DNA from: Flavobacterium sp.
GTDB taxonomy: Bacteria > Bacteroidota > Bacteroidia > Flavobacteriales > Flavobacteriaceae
Direction of reading: 5' to 3'
Assembly: GCA_030151565.1 (NCBI GenBank)
Contig: JASLDM010000118.1
Coordinates: 1-19,724, forward strand
Length of the DNA stretch: 19,724 nt
The position numbers and the translations under genes are program-made. The notes beneath the pieces were generated by a model. That model did not search any database. It had not been told where the DNA came from and was given only the letters and a program-made list of their open reading frames with translations. Shown piece by piece: positions 6,664 through 15,074 of the stretch (position 1 is its first letter; every line of letters starts with the position of its first letter).

Positions 6664-8583
6664 ATGCTAAAAAAAATACTCTCATTGATTGTCGCTTTTA
6701 CGGTCACCAATGCAATTGCACAACGTATCAATCCTATAGATGTAATAGGCGTGTGTTCAAATCAAAACATTGGAGCAAATACACCATCAAGCACCTCATA
6801 TACAACCTTACATACTGCGTGTGGACCAAATGATCCACTCACAAGTTCTTTGGCACTTTATTATGTTGAAATTGAATCCGGTACCACGTTCACATTTGAG
6901 ATAACTCCACAGGCTAATGTAGATTACGACTTTGCGTCTTGGCAAAATCCAGACTTCAACAATTTAGGCCCTTCGGATCGTGGCTCACAAAACGATCCTA
7001 CTACTCCTCAAATTTATAAGATTGGCCTTTCCTTAGATGAGCCAGAACAAACTTGTGAAATCCCAGGAGCTGCACCACCTACACAAACCGGACAAATACC
7101 AGGAATGGTGCGTTATTACGACGTACAGCCAGGCGATGGAATTCTAATTGCTATAAATCGTTGGGCACAAACAGATGCAGGATTTCAACTCTCTTTTGGA
7201 GGTAACGCAACATTGAATTGTGATTTAGCAGGTAGAGTTTATGAAAAATGCGACGAAGATCACGACTTACAAGAAAGTTTTGATTTAAACGCAATAAAAC
7301 AAGACATCAATAACGCAATGAATACCTTTACAATTGATTTCTTTGAAAAGGCTATAGATGCGCAAAATCAAACAGCCACAAACACCCTAAGTAGTCCGTA
7401 TAACGTTTCATTAGCAGATAGTCCTAAAAAAATATATGCACGTTTTAAAAGAGCAAATGGTGTATATGCTAAAATGATAGAGATTGATTTGATTGTATAC
7501 GAAACTCCTAAACAACCCAAAAAACCTATTATTTATGAACTTTGTGATTTGGATCAGAATGGGAAAGAAGTTTTCGATTTAACGCTTTTTGAAACCTCAC
7601 TACAAGAACAACATTTAGGAACAACTTCTTTTCATTATTATGAAACATTAGAGCAAGCTCAAGATTCTACAGCTACACCTATTGCGACACCTAAAAACTA
7701 TAATTCAACTGAAAAAACAGTTTATTTAAAAATGGCAATTTTAGAGAAGTGCCCTATATATGTTCCCATTAAATTAGCTCCAATCCCATTTGAAATAAAA
7801 CCAACAACAATCACCTACTCTATATTCTGTGGTAATCCAGAAACAGATGGCTTGAGTTTTGATCTAAGAGCTTTAAACAATACAATTCTTGAAAATAAAG
7901 AAGCAACAAGTTACACTATAACTTACCATCATAGTCTGAACGAAGCACAAGACAAACAAAACAAAATTAATAACCCCAATTCTTTATTGGTTCCATACAA
8001 TGAATCGAAAACAGTATTTGTAAGAATCGAAAATGAAAGAACTTGTTACATTGTTTCAGAAATACAATTAAAATCTGAAAAGCGATTTTCAATTGAAGAT
8101 CAATACAATGAATTGTGCGATCCATTTATTTTACCAGAACTTCCTAATGGGTATGCTTATTATACAGGGCCAAACGGATCAGGGGAGCGTATAAGCATTA
8201 ACGGATTCGACAGATTAATTTATGGCGGTAGAACAATTTTCATCTACGGAAATCACCTTCTCATTGACCCACAATCCCCTGAATACAATAGTTGCTCTTA
8301 TGAAACGGAATTTTCAGTTTATAATTTAGATTGTACAGTTCCGAAAGGGATCTCTCCAAACGGCGATACATTAAATGACTTTTGGGATTTAACCGCTTTT
8401 GGAGTGTTTAAACTGAAAATTTACAATAGATACGGAAAAGAAGTCTTTACATTCGATCAAAATTACACAAGCGAATGGGAAGGACAATCAAACTCTGGAA
8501 GCAAATTACCAGATGGTACATATTGGTATATTTTTCATTCACTAAATGGAACCAAAACAGGCTGGGTTCAAATAAATCGCTAA
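6664..8583 (+). CDS. T9SS type B-sorted modular cell-surface protein
   Basis: A 639-residue secreted protein. Residues 1-20 form a Sec signal peptide (hydrophobic core LSLIVAFTV, cleavage expected after AIA). Residues about 28-186 form a beta-rich domain ending in GFQLSFGGNATLNC, a layout I associate with flavobacterial surface proteins. Three related modules of about 86-95 residues follow, starting at YEKCDEDHD (193), YELCDLDQNG (291) and YSIFCGNPETDG (384). Each has FDL about ten residues on and a later strand such as KTVYLKM or KTVFVRIEN. A degenerate fourth start (YNELCD, 481) follows. The last 84 residues are the type B sorting domain of type IX secretion: VPKGISPNGDTLNDFWDL, then LKIYNRYG, and a DGTYWYIF strand. 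It should cross the outer membrane by T9SS and stay at the surface or be released. Binding partner is unknown; adhesion or gliding-linked roles are only inference. It stands alone between promoter and terminator. Confidence 0.88.
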   Translation: MLKKILSLIVAFTVTNAIAQRINPIDVIGVCSNQNIGANTPSSTSYTTLHTACGPNDPLTSSLALYYVEIESGTTFTFEITPQANVDYDFASWQNPDFNNLGPSDRGSQNDPTTPQIYKIGLSLDEPEQTCEIPGAAPPTQTGQIPGMVRYYDVQPGDGILIAINRWAQTDAGFQLSFGGNATLNCDLAGRVYEKCDEDHDLQESFDLNAIKQDINNAMNTFTIDFFEKAIDAQNQTATNTLSSPYNVSLADSPKKIYARFKRANGVYAKMIEIDLIVYETPKQPKKPIIYELCDLDQNGKEVFDLTLFETSLQEQHLGTTSFHYYETLEQAQDSTATPIATPKNYNSTEKTVYLKMAILEKCPIYVPIKLAPIPFEIKPTTITYSIFCGNPETDGLSFDLRALNNTILENKEATSYTITYHHSLNEAQDKQNKINNPNSLLVPYNESKTVFVRIENERTCYIVSEIQLKSEKRFSIEDQYNELCDPFILPELPNGYAYYTGPNGSGERISINGFDRLIYGGRTIFIYGNHLLIDPQSPEYNSCSYETEFSVYNLDCTVPKGISPNGDTLNDFWDLTAFGVFKLKIYNRYGKEVFTFDQNYTSEWEGQSNSGSKLPDGTYWYIFHSLNGTKTGWVQINR

Positions 8584-8594
8584 AAAAACTAAAT

Positions 8595-8637
8595 AAAGCT
8601 ACTTCAAAACCAATAAATAATTGAAGTAGCTTTTTTT
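8595..8637 (+). terminator. Rho-independent terminator after the T9SS protein gene
   Basis: A 13-bp stem (8595-8607 with 8621-8633; AAAGCTACTTCAA and its complement), a 13-base loop and a T-run follow the stop codon by 12 bases. Confidence 0.85.
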
Positions 8638-8693
8638 ATTAAACTACTTCCCTAACCTATTGTTAATGCCATTCGTATCATTTATTTTTTATT

Positions 8694-8701
8694 TAAATTA
8701 G
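8694..8701 (+). promoter_or_regulatory. Possible -7 box for bshC
   Basis: TAAATTAG followed by CAAA lies 15 bases before the bshC ATG and is one base from TAnnTTTG. The strong terminator just upstream implies that bshC needs its own promoter. A clear -33 element was not found. Confidence 0.35.
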
Positions 8702-8715
8702 CAAAAAATTAAATT

Positions 8716-10308
8716 ATGCCTTCAGACTGTATTACTTTTCAAAACTCAGGTTACTTTTCTAAATTGATGGTTGATTATTTAAATCAAGAGCCTAAACTTA
8801 AACCTCTTTATAACCGTTTCCCTAGTCTAGAGAATTTTAATCAGCAGCTAGATGAAAAGTCTAAAAATTACACAGCAACTCAAAGAAATGTGCTAGTACA
8901 GGCTTTACTAAAACAGTACAGCGATAGTACTACTTCTGAAAAAACAAAAAAAAACTTAGAGTTACTCGCCGAAGGCACTACTTTTACAATTACAACAGGT
9001 CATCAATTGAACCTTTTTACAGGTCCTTTATACTTTCTATACAAAATTATCTCTACGATAAATTTAACCGAACAACTCAAGAAAGAATACCCTCATTTCA
9101 ATTTCGTGCCCATTTATTGGATGGCAACTGAAGATCACGACTTTGAAGAGATTAATCATTTTATTTTTGAAGAAAAAGTTATCCATTGGAACAAAGAAGC
9201 TTCTGGTCCAGTTGGACGTTTAAATACTGAAGATTTAGCAGCAGTTTATGAAGTATTTGCAGCACACTTAGGTCCTGGAAATAATGCAACACAAATAAAG
9301 AAGTGGTTTGATGAAGCATACCTACAACATCAAAACCTAACTGAAGCCACACGTTTTCTTGCAAATGCACTATTTGGGAATTACGGTCTAGTGATTATTG
9401 ATGGTGATGACAAAAAACTAAAAGAGACTTTCCAACCTTATGTTGAAAAAGAACTTTTAAAGCAAGAATCTATCCGTAATGTAGAAGAAAGTTACTCAAT
9501 CTTGTCTTCTTACTTTATACAAGTAAACCCACGAGAAATTAATTTATTCTACATAAAAGATCAGCTACGCGAACGAATCATATTTGAAAACAACCTTTTC
9601 AAAATAAACAACACGTCTTTAGTTTTTACACAACAAGAAATAGTAGATGAATTAAGAAAACATCCTGAACGCTTCAGTCCAAATGTAATCCTACGCCCCC
9701 TGTACCAAGAAGTTATTTTACCAAATCTTTGTTACATTGGTGGTGGAGGTGAGTTAGCTTATTGGCTCGAACTCAAAAGAGTATTTGAAAACAACCAGAT
9801 TACATTCCCGATGCTTTTATTGCGTAATTCTGTTTTATTGGTTACCGAAAAACAAGAAACCAAGATTGATAAACTAGCTCTTAATTGGAGTGATCTGTTT
9901 TTAAAAAATGAAGAATTAATTACTCAAAAAACCAAAGAGTTTTCTAAAATTACTTTTGACTTTAATCAACAGAAACAGTTTCTTGAGCAACAATTTCAAG
10001 ATCTTGAACAGATTGCACTTCAAACCGACAAATCCTTTATGGGAGCTGTGCTTGCACAAAAGCAAAAACAAATTAATGGATTGATTCAGCTAGAGAAAAG
10101 ATTATTAAAAGCAGAAAAAAAAGCACACAAAGACACTTTGTCGCGTATTTCAAAAATCCAATTTGAATTATTTCCAAAAAACAATCTCCAAGAAAGAGTT
10201 ATTAACTTTTCTGAATATTACAAAGAGTATGGCGAAGGATTAATTCCACAAATAAAACAAAGACTAAACCCTTTAAAACAAGACTTTGATATCATTGTCT
10301 TAAAATAA
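8716..10308 (+). CDS. bshC: Bacillithiol biosynthesis cysteine-adding enzyme BshC
   Basis: A 530-residue BshC (YllA) homologue of normal family length. BshC is assigned the last step of bacillithiol synthesis, joining cysteine to the glucosaminyl-malate made by BshA and BshB. Recognised blocks are TTGHQLNLFTGPLYFLYKI (93-111, the nucleotide-binding region with a GHQ signature), FVPIYWMATEDHDFEEINHF (130-149), NVILRPLYQEVILPNLCYIGGGGELAYWLEL (the IGGxGE block typical of BshC), and a helical, coiled-coil-like segment around 400-480 rich in K, E and Q. The protein should be cytoplasmic. No bshA or bshB lies in this window, so the pathway genes are dispersed. It follows a terminator and is followed by a 197-bp gap before parA, so it is probably a single-gene unit. 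Its presence implies that bacillithiol is a low-molecular-weight thiol of this organism. Confidence 0.93.
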   Translation: MPSDCITFQNSGYFSKLMVDYLNQEPKLKPLYNRFPSLENFNQQLDEKSKNYTATQRNVLVQALLKQYSDSTTSEKTKKNLELLAEGTTFTITTGHQLNLFTGPLYFLYKIISTINLTEQLKKEYPHFNFVPIYWMATEDHDFEEINHFIFEEKVIHWNKEASGPVGRLNTEDLAAVYEVFAAHLGPGNNATQIKKWFDEAYLQHQNLTEATRFLANALFGNYGLVIIDGDDKKLKETFQPYVEKELLKQESIRNVEESYSILSSYFIQVNPREINLFYIKDQLRERIIFENNLFKINNTSLVFTQQEIVDELRKHPERFSPNVILRPLYQEVILPNLCYIGGGGELAYWLELKRVFENNQITFPMLLLRNSVLLVTEKQETKIDKLALNWSDLFLKNEELITQKTKEFSKITFDFNQQKQFLEQQFQDLEQIALQTDKSFMGAVLAQKQKQINGLIQLEKRLLKAEKKAHKDTLSRISKIQFELFPKNNLQERVINFSEYYKEYGEGLIPQIKQRLNPLKQDFDIIVLK

Positions 10309-10391
10309 AGCGTCCTAAAATCAATAGCCGAGGAAAAACCTTACATTTATGGTTGTATTTCATTTAATCTAAAAAACACAATTTTAACAAC

Positions 10392-10407
10392 TTATCTTTT
10401 TAGATAA
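10392..10407. repeat. Small perfect inverted repeat in the bshC-parA gap
   Basis: TTATCT-TTTT-AGATAA is a 6-bp inverted repeat with a 4-base loop. It could be a weak hairpin or an operator. The rest of the 197-bp gap shows no convincing terminator and no parS-like palindrome. Confidence 0.35.
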
Positions 10408-10474
10408 TGATCTGTAATCGAAAGGCTTTAGCAAATTGTTAATAAAATAGATTTTCTAAACCCATAAATAATCG

Positions 10475-10482
10475 TATTTTTA
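10475..10482 (+). promoter_or_regulatory. Possible -7 box for the parA operon
   Basis: TATTTTTA lies 23 bases before the parA ATG and differs from TAnnTTTG only in the last base. No clear -33 TTG is present at the right distance. The position is what one would expect for the promoter of the six-gene run. Confidence 0.3.
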
Positions 10483-10505
10483 CCTCTCAAAATATTCAAT
10501 ACAAA

Positions 10506-11270
10506 ATGGGTAAAATCATTGCAATCGCCAATCAAAAAGGGGGCGTTGGAAAAACTACGACATCAGTAAATCTGGCAGCATCCTTAGGTGCATTAGAAAA
10601 AAAGGTTTTATTAATTGATGCCGATCCACAGGCTAATGCAACCTCTGGATTAGGAATTAATGTTGATGAGGTAGAAATTGGAACTTACGAAATTTTAGAA
10701 CATAGTAATACACCTGATGAAGCGACAGTCGAGTGTACTGCTCCCAATGTAGTTGTAATACCTGCCCATATTGACTTGGTGGCTATTGAAATAGAATTAG
10801 TAGATAAAGAAAATAGAGAATATATGCTAAAAAAAGCATTAGCCTCTGTGAAAGACAAATATGATTATATCATCATTGATTGCGCACCTTCATTAGGTCT
10901 ATTAACTCTTAATGCTTTAACAGCCGCAGATTCAGTCATAATACCAATTCAATGTGAATATTTTGCACTTGAAGGTTTGGGAAAACTTTTAAATACAATT
11001 AAAAGTGTTCAAAAAATCCATAACCCAGAATTGGATATTGAAGGTTTACTTTTGACAATGTATGACTCTCGTTTACGTTTGTCGAACCAAGTTGTTGAAG
11101 AAGTTCAAAAGCATTTTAACGATATGGTTTTTGAAACTATTATTCAAAGAAACGTCAAATTAAGTGAGGCTCCGAGTTTTGGAGAAAGTATTATAAATTA
11201 CGATGCAACAAGCAAAGGCGCTTCGAATTATTTAAATTTAGCAGAAGAAATTATACAAAAAAACAAATAA
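10506..11270 (+). CDS. parA: Chromosome-partitioning ATPase ParA (Soj-like)
   Basis: A 254-residue ParA/MinD-family ATPase. The deviant Walker A motif KGGVGKTT (11-18) carries the signature lysine at 11, Asp40 sits in LLIDADPQ, and the Walker B strand YIIIDCAPSLG (121-131) has Asp125. There is no N-terminal helix-turn-helix, so it is the short chromosomal (Soj) type and not a plasmid type Ia ParA. In the family, ATP-bound dimers coat DNA and ParB-parS complexes stimulate hydrolysis, moving replicated origins apart. parB begins 18 bases downstream, and the four following genes continue with small gaps. The first residues MGKIIAIANQ fit the canonical start. I see no parS site in the window to show that the origin lies close. 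Confidence 0.95.
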   Translation: MGKIIAIANQKGGVGKTTTSVNLAASLGALEKKVLLIDADPQANATSGLGINVDEVEIGTYEILEHSNTPDEATVECTAPNVVVIPAHIDLVAIEIELVDKENREYMLKKALASVKDKYDYIIIDCAPSLGLLTLNALTAADSVIIPIQCEYFALEGLGKLLNTIKSVQKIHNPELDIEGLLLTMYDSRLRLSNQVVEEVQKHFNDMVFETIIQRNVKLSEAPSFGESIINYDATSKGASNYLNLAEEIIQKNK

Positions 11271-11288
11271 TCCACGTTTATAGATATT

Positions 11289-12188
11289 ATGGCGAAAGCA
11301 ATAAAAAAGCAAGCTTTAGGAAGAGGATTATCAGCTTTACTAAAAGATCCTGAAAACGACATCAAGTCAATTGAAGATAACAATGCAGACAAGGTTGTCG
11401 GAAATATTATAGAATTAGATATTGAGGCAATAGAAATAAATCCTTTTCAGCCTCGAACAAATTTCAACGAAGATTCACTAAATGAACTTGCGTCGAGTAT
11501 CCACGAACTTGGGGTTATTCAACCCATTACGGTTCGTAAAATGGATTTTAACAAATATCAACTAATTTCAGGAGAACGTCGTTTGCGTGCCTCAAAATTA
11601 ATTGGGTTAGAAACTATTCCGGCATACATCCGTATTGCTAATGATAACGATTCTCTTGTAATGGCTTTGGTCGAAAATATTCAACGCCACGATTTAGATC
11701 CAATTGAAATTGCTTTATCGTACCAACGTTTAATCGACGAAATACAACTTACTCAAGAACAGATGAGTGAACGAGTGGGCAAAAAGCGCTCGACTATTGC
11801 TAACTATTTACGTTTATTGCGTTTAGATCCAATAATTCAAACTGGTATCCGCGATGGTTTCATCACTATGGGACATGGCCGCGCGATCATCAACATAAAC
11901 GATTTGGATGCACAAACCGATATATACCATCAAATTATACGCGAAAACCTTTCTGTTCGTGAAACTGAAGCACTTGTAAAACGCTATCAAGATAAATTAA
12001 AAGGAATTGAGGAGAAACCTGTAAAAAAAGCAAACTACACAATTCCGGAGTCATATTCACGTTCAGTAGCGAACTTTTTTAGCGCAAAAGCAGATATCAA
12101 AGTAGCCTCAAATGGAAAAGGAAAAATTTCTATCCCTTTTTATTCTGAGGAAGACCTAAATCGAATAATAAAACTTCTTGAAGAGTAG
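11289..12188 (+). CDS. parB: Chromosome-partitioning protein ParB
   Basis: A 299-residue ParB. The N-terminal ParA-contact motif is LGRGLSALL (10-18). The ParB/Srx CTP-binding domain spans about 40-135, with NPFQPR (51-56), SGERRLRA (94-101) and ENIQRHDLDPIE (129-140). A helix-turn-helix for parS binding follows (LTQEQMSERVGKKRSTIANYLRLLRL, about 154-179). The C-terminal dimerisation segment ends at residue 299. By family precedent it binds parS, closes as a CTP-dependent clamp, spreads on DNA and activates ParA. Its stop codon TAG (12186-12188) shares one base with the GTG start of the next gene, showing that segregation and envelope genes are read from one transcript here. All family blocks appear intact. 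Confidence 0.95.
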   Translation: MAKAIKKQALGRGLSALLKDPENDIKSIEDNNADKVVGNIIELDIEAIEINPFQPRTNFNEDSLNELASSIHELGVIQPITVRKMDFNKYQLISGERRLRASKLIGLETIPAYIRIANDNDSLVMALVENIQRHDLDPIEIALSYQRLIDEIQLTQEQMSERVGKKRSTIANYLRLLRLDPIIQTGIRDGFITMGHGRAIININDLDAQTDIYHQIIRENLSVRETEALVKRYQDKLKGIEEKPVKKANYTIPESYSRSVANFFSAKADIKVASNGKGKISIPFYSEEDLNRIIKLLEE

Positions 12189-12766
12189 TGAAAGCATACT
12201 TACCTTTAATATTATTATGGATTTTTAGCAGCATAACTTCAAATCTAAAGGCACAAGAAACTTCTGATGTGCTTAAATTTTCCAATGCTCAAATTTTAGA
12301 CCAAACCCCAATAGATCCTTTAGCCCCCTCACGTGCTGCATTTTACTCTGCAATCGCACCAGGACTAGGGCAAATTTTCAATAAAAAATATTGGAAACTA
12401 CCTATTGTTTACGGCGCAATTGGAACACCTCTTTATTTTTATTTTGATAATCACTCTAAATACAAAGATTACCGAAATGAATATAAGAAAAGATTGAAAG
12501 GAATAGTAAATACAGATGACCCTATTTTTGGTAAGCTTGATAATGATCGTGTCATTCAAGGACAACGTTTTTATCAAAGAAACAGGGATTTATCATTAGT
12601 TATCACAGCAGGTTTTTACATATTAAACATCGTAGATGCAAATATTGATGCACACTTAATGCAATTCAATATCAACGACAAACTTACAGTTCAACCGGCT
12701 TTGGAACTAAATCCACAAGATTACAATCAATATCAATATGCGGTTAACTTACAATATCGCTTTTAA
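12188..12766 (+). CDS. DUF5683 family envelope protein
   Basis: A 192-residue protein with a likely Sec signal peptide (LPLILLWIFSSITSNLKAQ, cleavage expected after Ala22). The DUF5683 core starts at about residue 47: AFYSAIAPGLGQIFNKKYWKLP, then IVYGAIGTPLYFYF, a charged RNEYKKRLKG stretch, and RDLSLVITAGFYILNIVDANIDAHL. Two hydrophobic segments (about 74-86 and 136-152) suggest a membrane-associated protein. The C-terminal strands (LTVQPALEL, YQYAVNLQYRF), ending in Phe, recall an outer-membrane beta structure. The start is GTG at 12188, the only one that keeps the signal peptide. The function of DUF5683 is unknown; its steady place between parB and dapB in flavobacteria hints at an envelope or growth role, but that is inference. 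The dapB gene begins 12 bases later. Confidence 0.85.
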   Translation: MKAYLPLILLWIFSSITSNLKAQETSDVLKFSNAQILDQTPIDPLAPSRAAFYSAIAPGLGQIFNKKYWKLPIVYGAIGTPLYFYFDNHSKYKDYRNEYKKRLKGIVNTDDPIFGKLDNDRVIQGQRFYQRNRDLSLVITAGFYILNIVDANIDAHLMQFNINDKLTVQPALELNPQDYNQYQYAVNLQYRF

Positions 12767-12778
12767 AATCATTACAAT

Positions 12779-13483
12779 ATGAAAATAGCGCTTTTAGGTT
12801 ACGGAAAAATGGGCCGCATTATCGAAAGTATCGCTTTAGAAAGAGGACACGAAATTGTTTTAAAAAAAAGCAGTAATACAACGTTTGAAAACTTAGAACA
12901 AGCGGATGTTGCTATTGACTTCAGTGTTCCCAATGCTGCTGTTAACAACATTATTACTTGTTTGGAAAACAATATTCCAGTCATTTCAGGCACGACAGGT
13001 TGGCTTGAAAAATATGACGAAGTAACTACTTATTGCAAGCAACAACAAGGTGCATTTTTATATGGCTCAAACTTTAGTTTAGGAGTAAATATCTTTTTTG
13101 AACTAAACCAACATTTAGCCAAAATAATGTCTCGATTCAAAGAATACCAAGTATGCCTTGAAGAAATTCACCATACCCAAAAACTAGATGCCCCTAGCGG
13201 TACAGCTATTACTTTAGCACAAGACATTATTAGCAATTCTCAATATAATTCGTGGTCTTTAGACAAGGCTAACGAAAACGAAATTCAAATTACAGCAGTT
13301 AGACAAGAAAGCGTTCCAGGAACACATAGTGTTTTTTACGAATCCCCAATCGACCAAATCGAAATAAAACATACCGCTTATAGTCGTGAGGGATTTGCAC
13401 TTGGAGCAGTACTTGCTGCAGAATGGATTATTGGAAAAAAAGGAATCTTTTCTATGAAAGATGTTTTAAATTTAAACGATTAA
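12779..13483 (+). CDS. dapB: 4-hydroxy-tetrahydrodipicolinate reductase DapB
   Basis: A 234-residue DapB, which reduces 4-hydroxy-tetrahydrodipicolinate with NAD(P)H in the diaminopimelate/lysine pathway and so feeds peptidoglycan synthesis. The Rossmann dinucleotide motif is GYGKMG (7-12). Further blocks are IDFSVPNA (46-53), VISGTTGW (68-75) and FSLGVN (99-104). The catalytic signature EEIHHTQKLDAPSGTA spans about 128-143, with His131/His132 and Lys135 as expected active-site residues. The closing AYSREGFALGA block (200-210) is also present. It is about 40 residues shorter than the E. coli enzyme, as is usual in Bacteroidota. It is cytoplasmic and probably tetrameric by family precedent. 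It lies mid-operon between DUF5683 and lepB, linking cell-wall precursor supply with protein export genes. Confidence 0.95.
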   Translation: MKIALLGYGKMGRIIESIALERGHEIVLKKSSNTTFENLEQADVAIDFSVPNAAVNNIITCLENNIPVISGTTGWLEKYDEVTTYCKQQQGAFLYGSNFSLGVNIFFELNQHLAKIMSRFKEYQVCLEEIHHTQKLDAPSGTAITLAQDIISNSQYNSWSLDKANENEIQITAVRQESVPGTHSVFYESPIDQIEIKHTAYSREGFALGAVLAAEWIIGKKGIFSMKDVLNLND

Positions 13484-13514
13484 GATTTTGTACCCAAACT
13501 AAACATTTTAAAAT

Positions 13515-15071
13515 ATGACACTTATTCAATGGTTTGTCTTCTTTTTAGCATTGCAGATTATACATTATGCAGGAACTTGGAAGCTCTATATTAAAGCAGG
13601 AAGAAAAGCTTGGGAAGCTGCTATACCTGTTTACAACGCAATAGTACTTATGAAAATCATAAACCGACCAACTTGGTGGGTTATTTTACTTTTTATACCG
13701 ATAGTAAACCTAATTATGTTTCCCGTTGTTTGGGTTGAAACATTAAGAAGCTTCGGAAAAAACAAAACTATTGATACGTTATTAGCTGTTTTTACTCTAG
13801 GTTTTTATATCTATTATGTAAATTATACTCAAAATGTTAACCACATTTCAAATAGAAGTATTCATCCTACAAGTTCGTCTGGAGAAACAGTTAGCTCAAT
13901 TTTATTTGCGGTTGTAGTAGCTACATTAATCCACACCTACGTTATTCAACCTTTTACGATCCCCTCTTCTTCTTTAGAGAAGACATTATTAGTTGGAGAC
14001 TTCTTGTTTGTAAGCAAGGTTAACTATGGAGCACGTACACCTATGACACCTTTAGCGCTTCCTATGGTTCACGATACAATTCCATTTGTTGGTACAAAAT
14101 CTTATATAGCAAACCCCGAAATTCCATACTTTAGATTACCAGGCTTTCAAAAAATAAAACACAACGACATTGTTGTATTTAACTGGCCTGTTGACACTGT
14201 TTATAAATTTAGAGATAAATCAGGACGTCGCGCATATAAACCTATTGACAAGAAAACTAATTATGTAAAAAGAACTGTTGGTTTACCTGGTGAAAACCTA
14301 GAAATTCGAAATGGCGTTGTATACATAAATGGTAATGAATTACAGCTCAATGATCGCGCACGTTTACAATATGCACATAGAGCAATTACTGATGGCACAC
14401 CAATAAACCCAAATTTCATTTTCAAAGATTTGGAAGTAACTGATTATGCAGGATACAATAATCCAACAACACTAACATTCCAATCTCTGACATTAGATGG
14501 TGCAGAAAAATTAAAACAACTTTCTAACGTATTAAGCGTAGAACGTATTATAGACACTGAACCCGATTTAAGTATTTTTCCACACACAAAGCCTTGGACA
14601 CAAGACAACCTAGGTCCAATTAAAATACCACACAAAGGAGAAATAATTGACTTGAATAATGAAACACTACCTTTTTACAAACAAGTTATTACAGATTACG
14701 AAAACAATACACTTGAAACAAAAGGCGATTTAATTTTCATAAACGGAAAAGAAACAACAACCTATACTATTCAACAAGACTACTACTATATGATGGGAGA
14801 CAATCGTCATAATTCAGAAGATAGTAGATATTGGGGTTTTGTGCCTGAAAACCATATCGTGGGTAAACCTGTCTTTATATGGATGAGTTTAGACCAAAAC
14901 ATCCCTTGGAGCAAAGCGCTGGACAAAATTCGTTGGGATCGCTTATTTACAACCGTAAACGGAAATGGGCATCAAACATCTTATTTCAAATATTTTGTAA
15001 TAATTGTACTGGGTTATATCGGATATAACTTTTATAGAAAACGTAAAGCAAAAAAGAATTCTAAATACTAA
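13515..15071 (+). CDS. lepB: Signal peptidase I (LepB)
   Basis: A 518-residue type I signal peptidase. Hydrophobic segments lie at about 4-16, 54-75, 88-103 and 127-144 near the N-terminus and 491-505 near the C-terminus. The catalytic-serine box is IPSSSLEKTLLVGDF (149-163), with Ser153 as expected nucleophile followed by Leu instead of the usual Met. The general base is Lys252 in NYVKRTVGLPGE, and the conserved GDNRHNSEDSR box is at 428-438. It cleaves Sec/Tat signal peptides at the outer face of the inner membrane. A region of about 150 residues between NGNEL (272-276) and the GDNR box makes it far longer than E. coli LepB (324 residues). Long LepB proteins are usual in flavobacteria. The extra N-terminal membrane segments (1-105) resemble a DUF5684-like module. 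It starts 31 bases after dapB and ends 3 bases before the WbqC gene. Confidence 0.93.
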   Translation: MTLIQWFVFFLALQIIHYAGTWKLYIKAGRKAWEAAIPVYNAIVLMKIINRPTWWVILLFIPIVNLIMFPVVWVETLRSFGKNKTIDTLLAVFTLGFYIYYVNYTQNVNHISNRSIHPTSSSGETVSSILFAVVVATLIHTYVIQPFTIPSSSLEKTLLVGDFLFVSKVNYGARTPMTPLALPMVHDTIPFVGTKSYIANPEIPYFRLPGFQKIKHNDIVVFNWPVDTVYKFRDKSGRRAYKPIDKKTNYVKRTVGLPGENLEIRNGVVYINGNELQLNDRARLQYAHRAITDGTPINPNFIFKDLEVTDYAGYNNPTTLTFQSLTLDGAEKLKQLSNVLSVERIIDTEPDLSIFPHTKPWTQDNLGPIKIPHKGEIIDLNNETLPFYKQVITDYENNTLETKGDLIFINGKETTTYTIQQDYYYMMGDNRHNSEDSRYWGFVPENHIVGKPVFIWMSLDQNIPWSKALDKIRWDRLFTTVNGNGHQTSYFKYFVIIVLGYIGYNFYRKRKAKKNSKY

Positions 15072-15074
15072 CAC

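Noticed and set aside
12332..12345. CACGTG inside the DUF5683 gene as a parS core
   Set aside because: The flanking bases (CCCT before, CTGC after) do not continue a palindrome, so it lacks parS-like symmetry.
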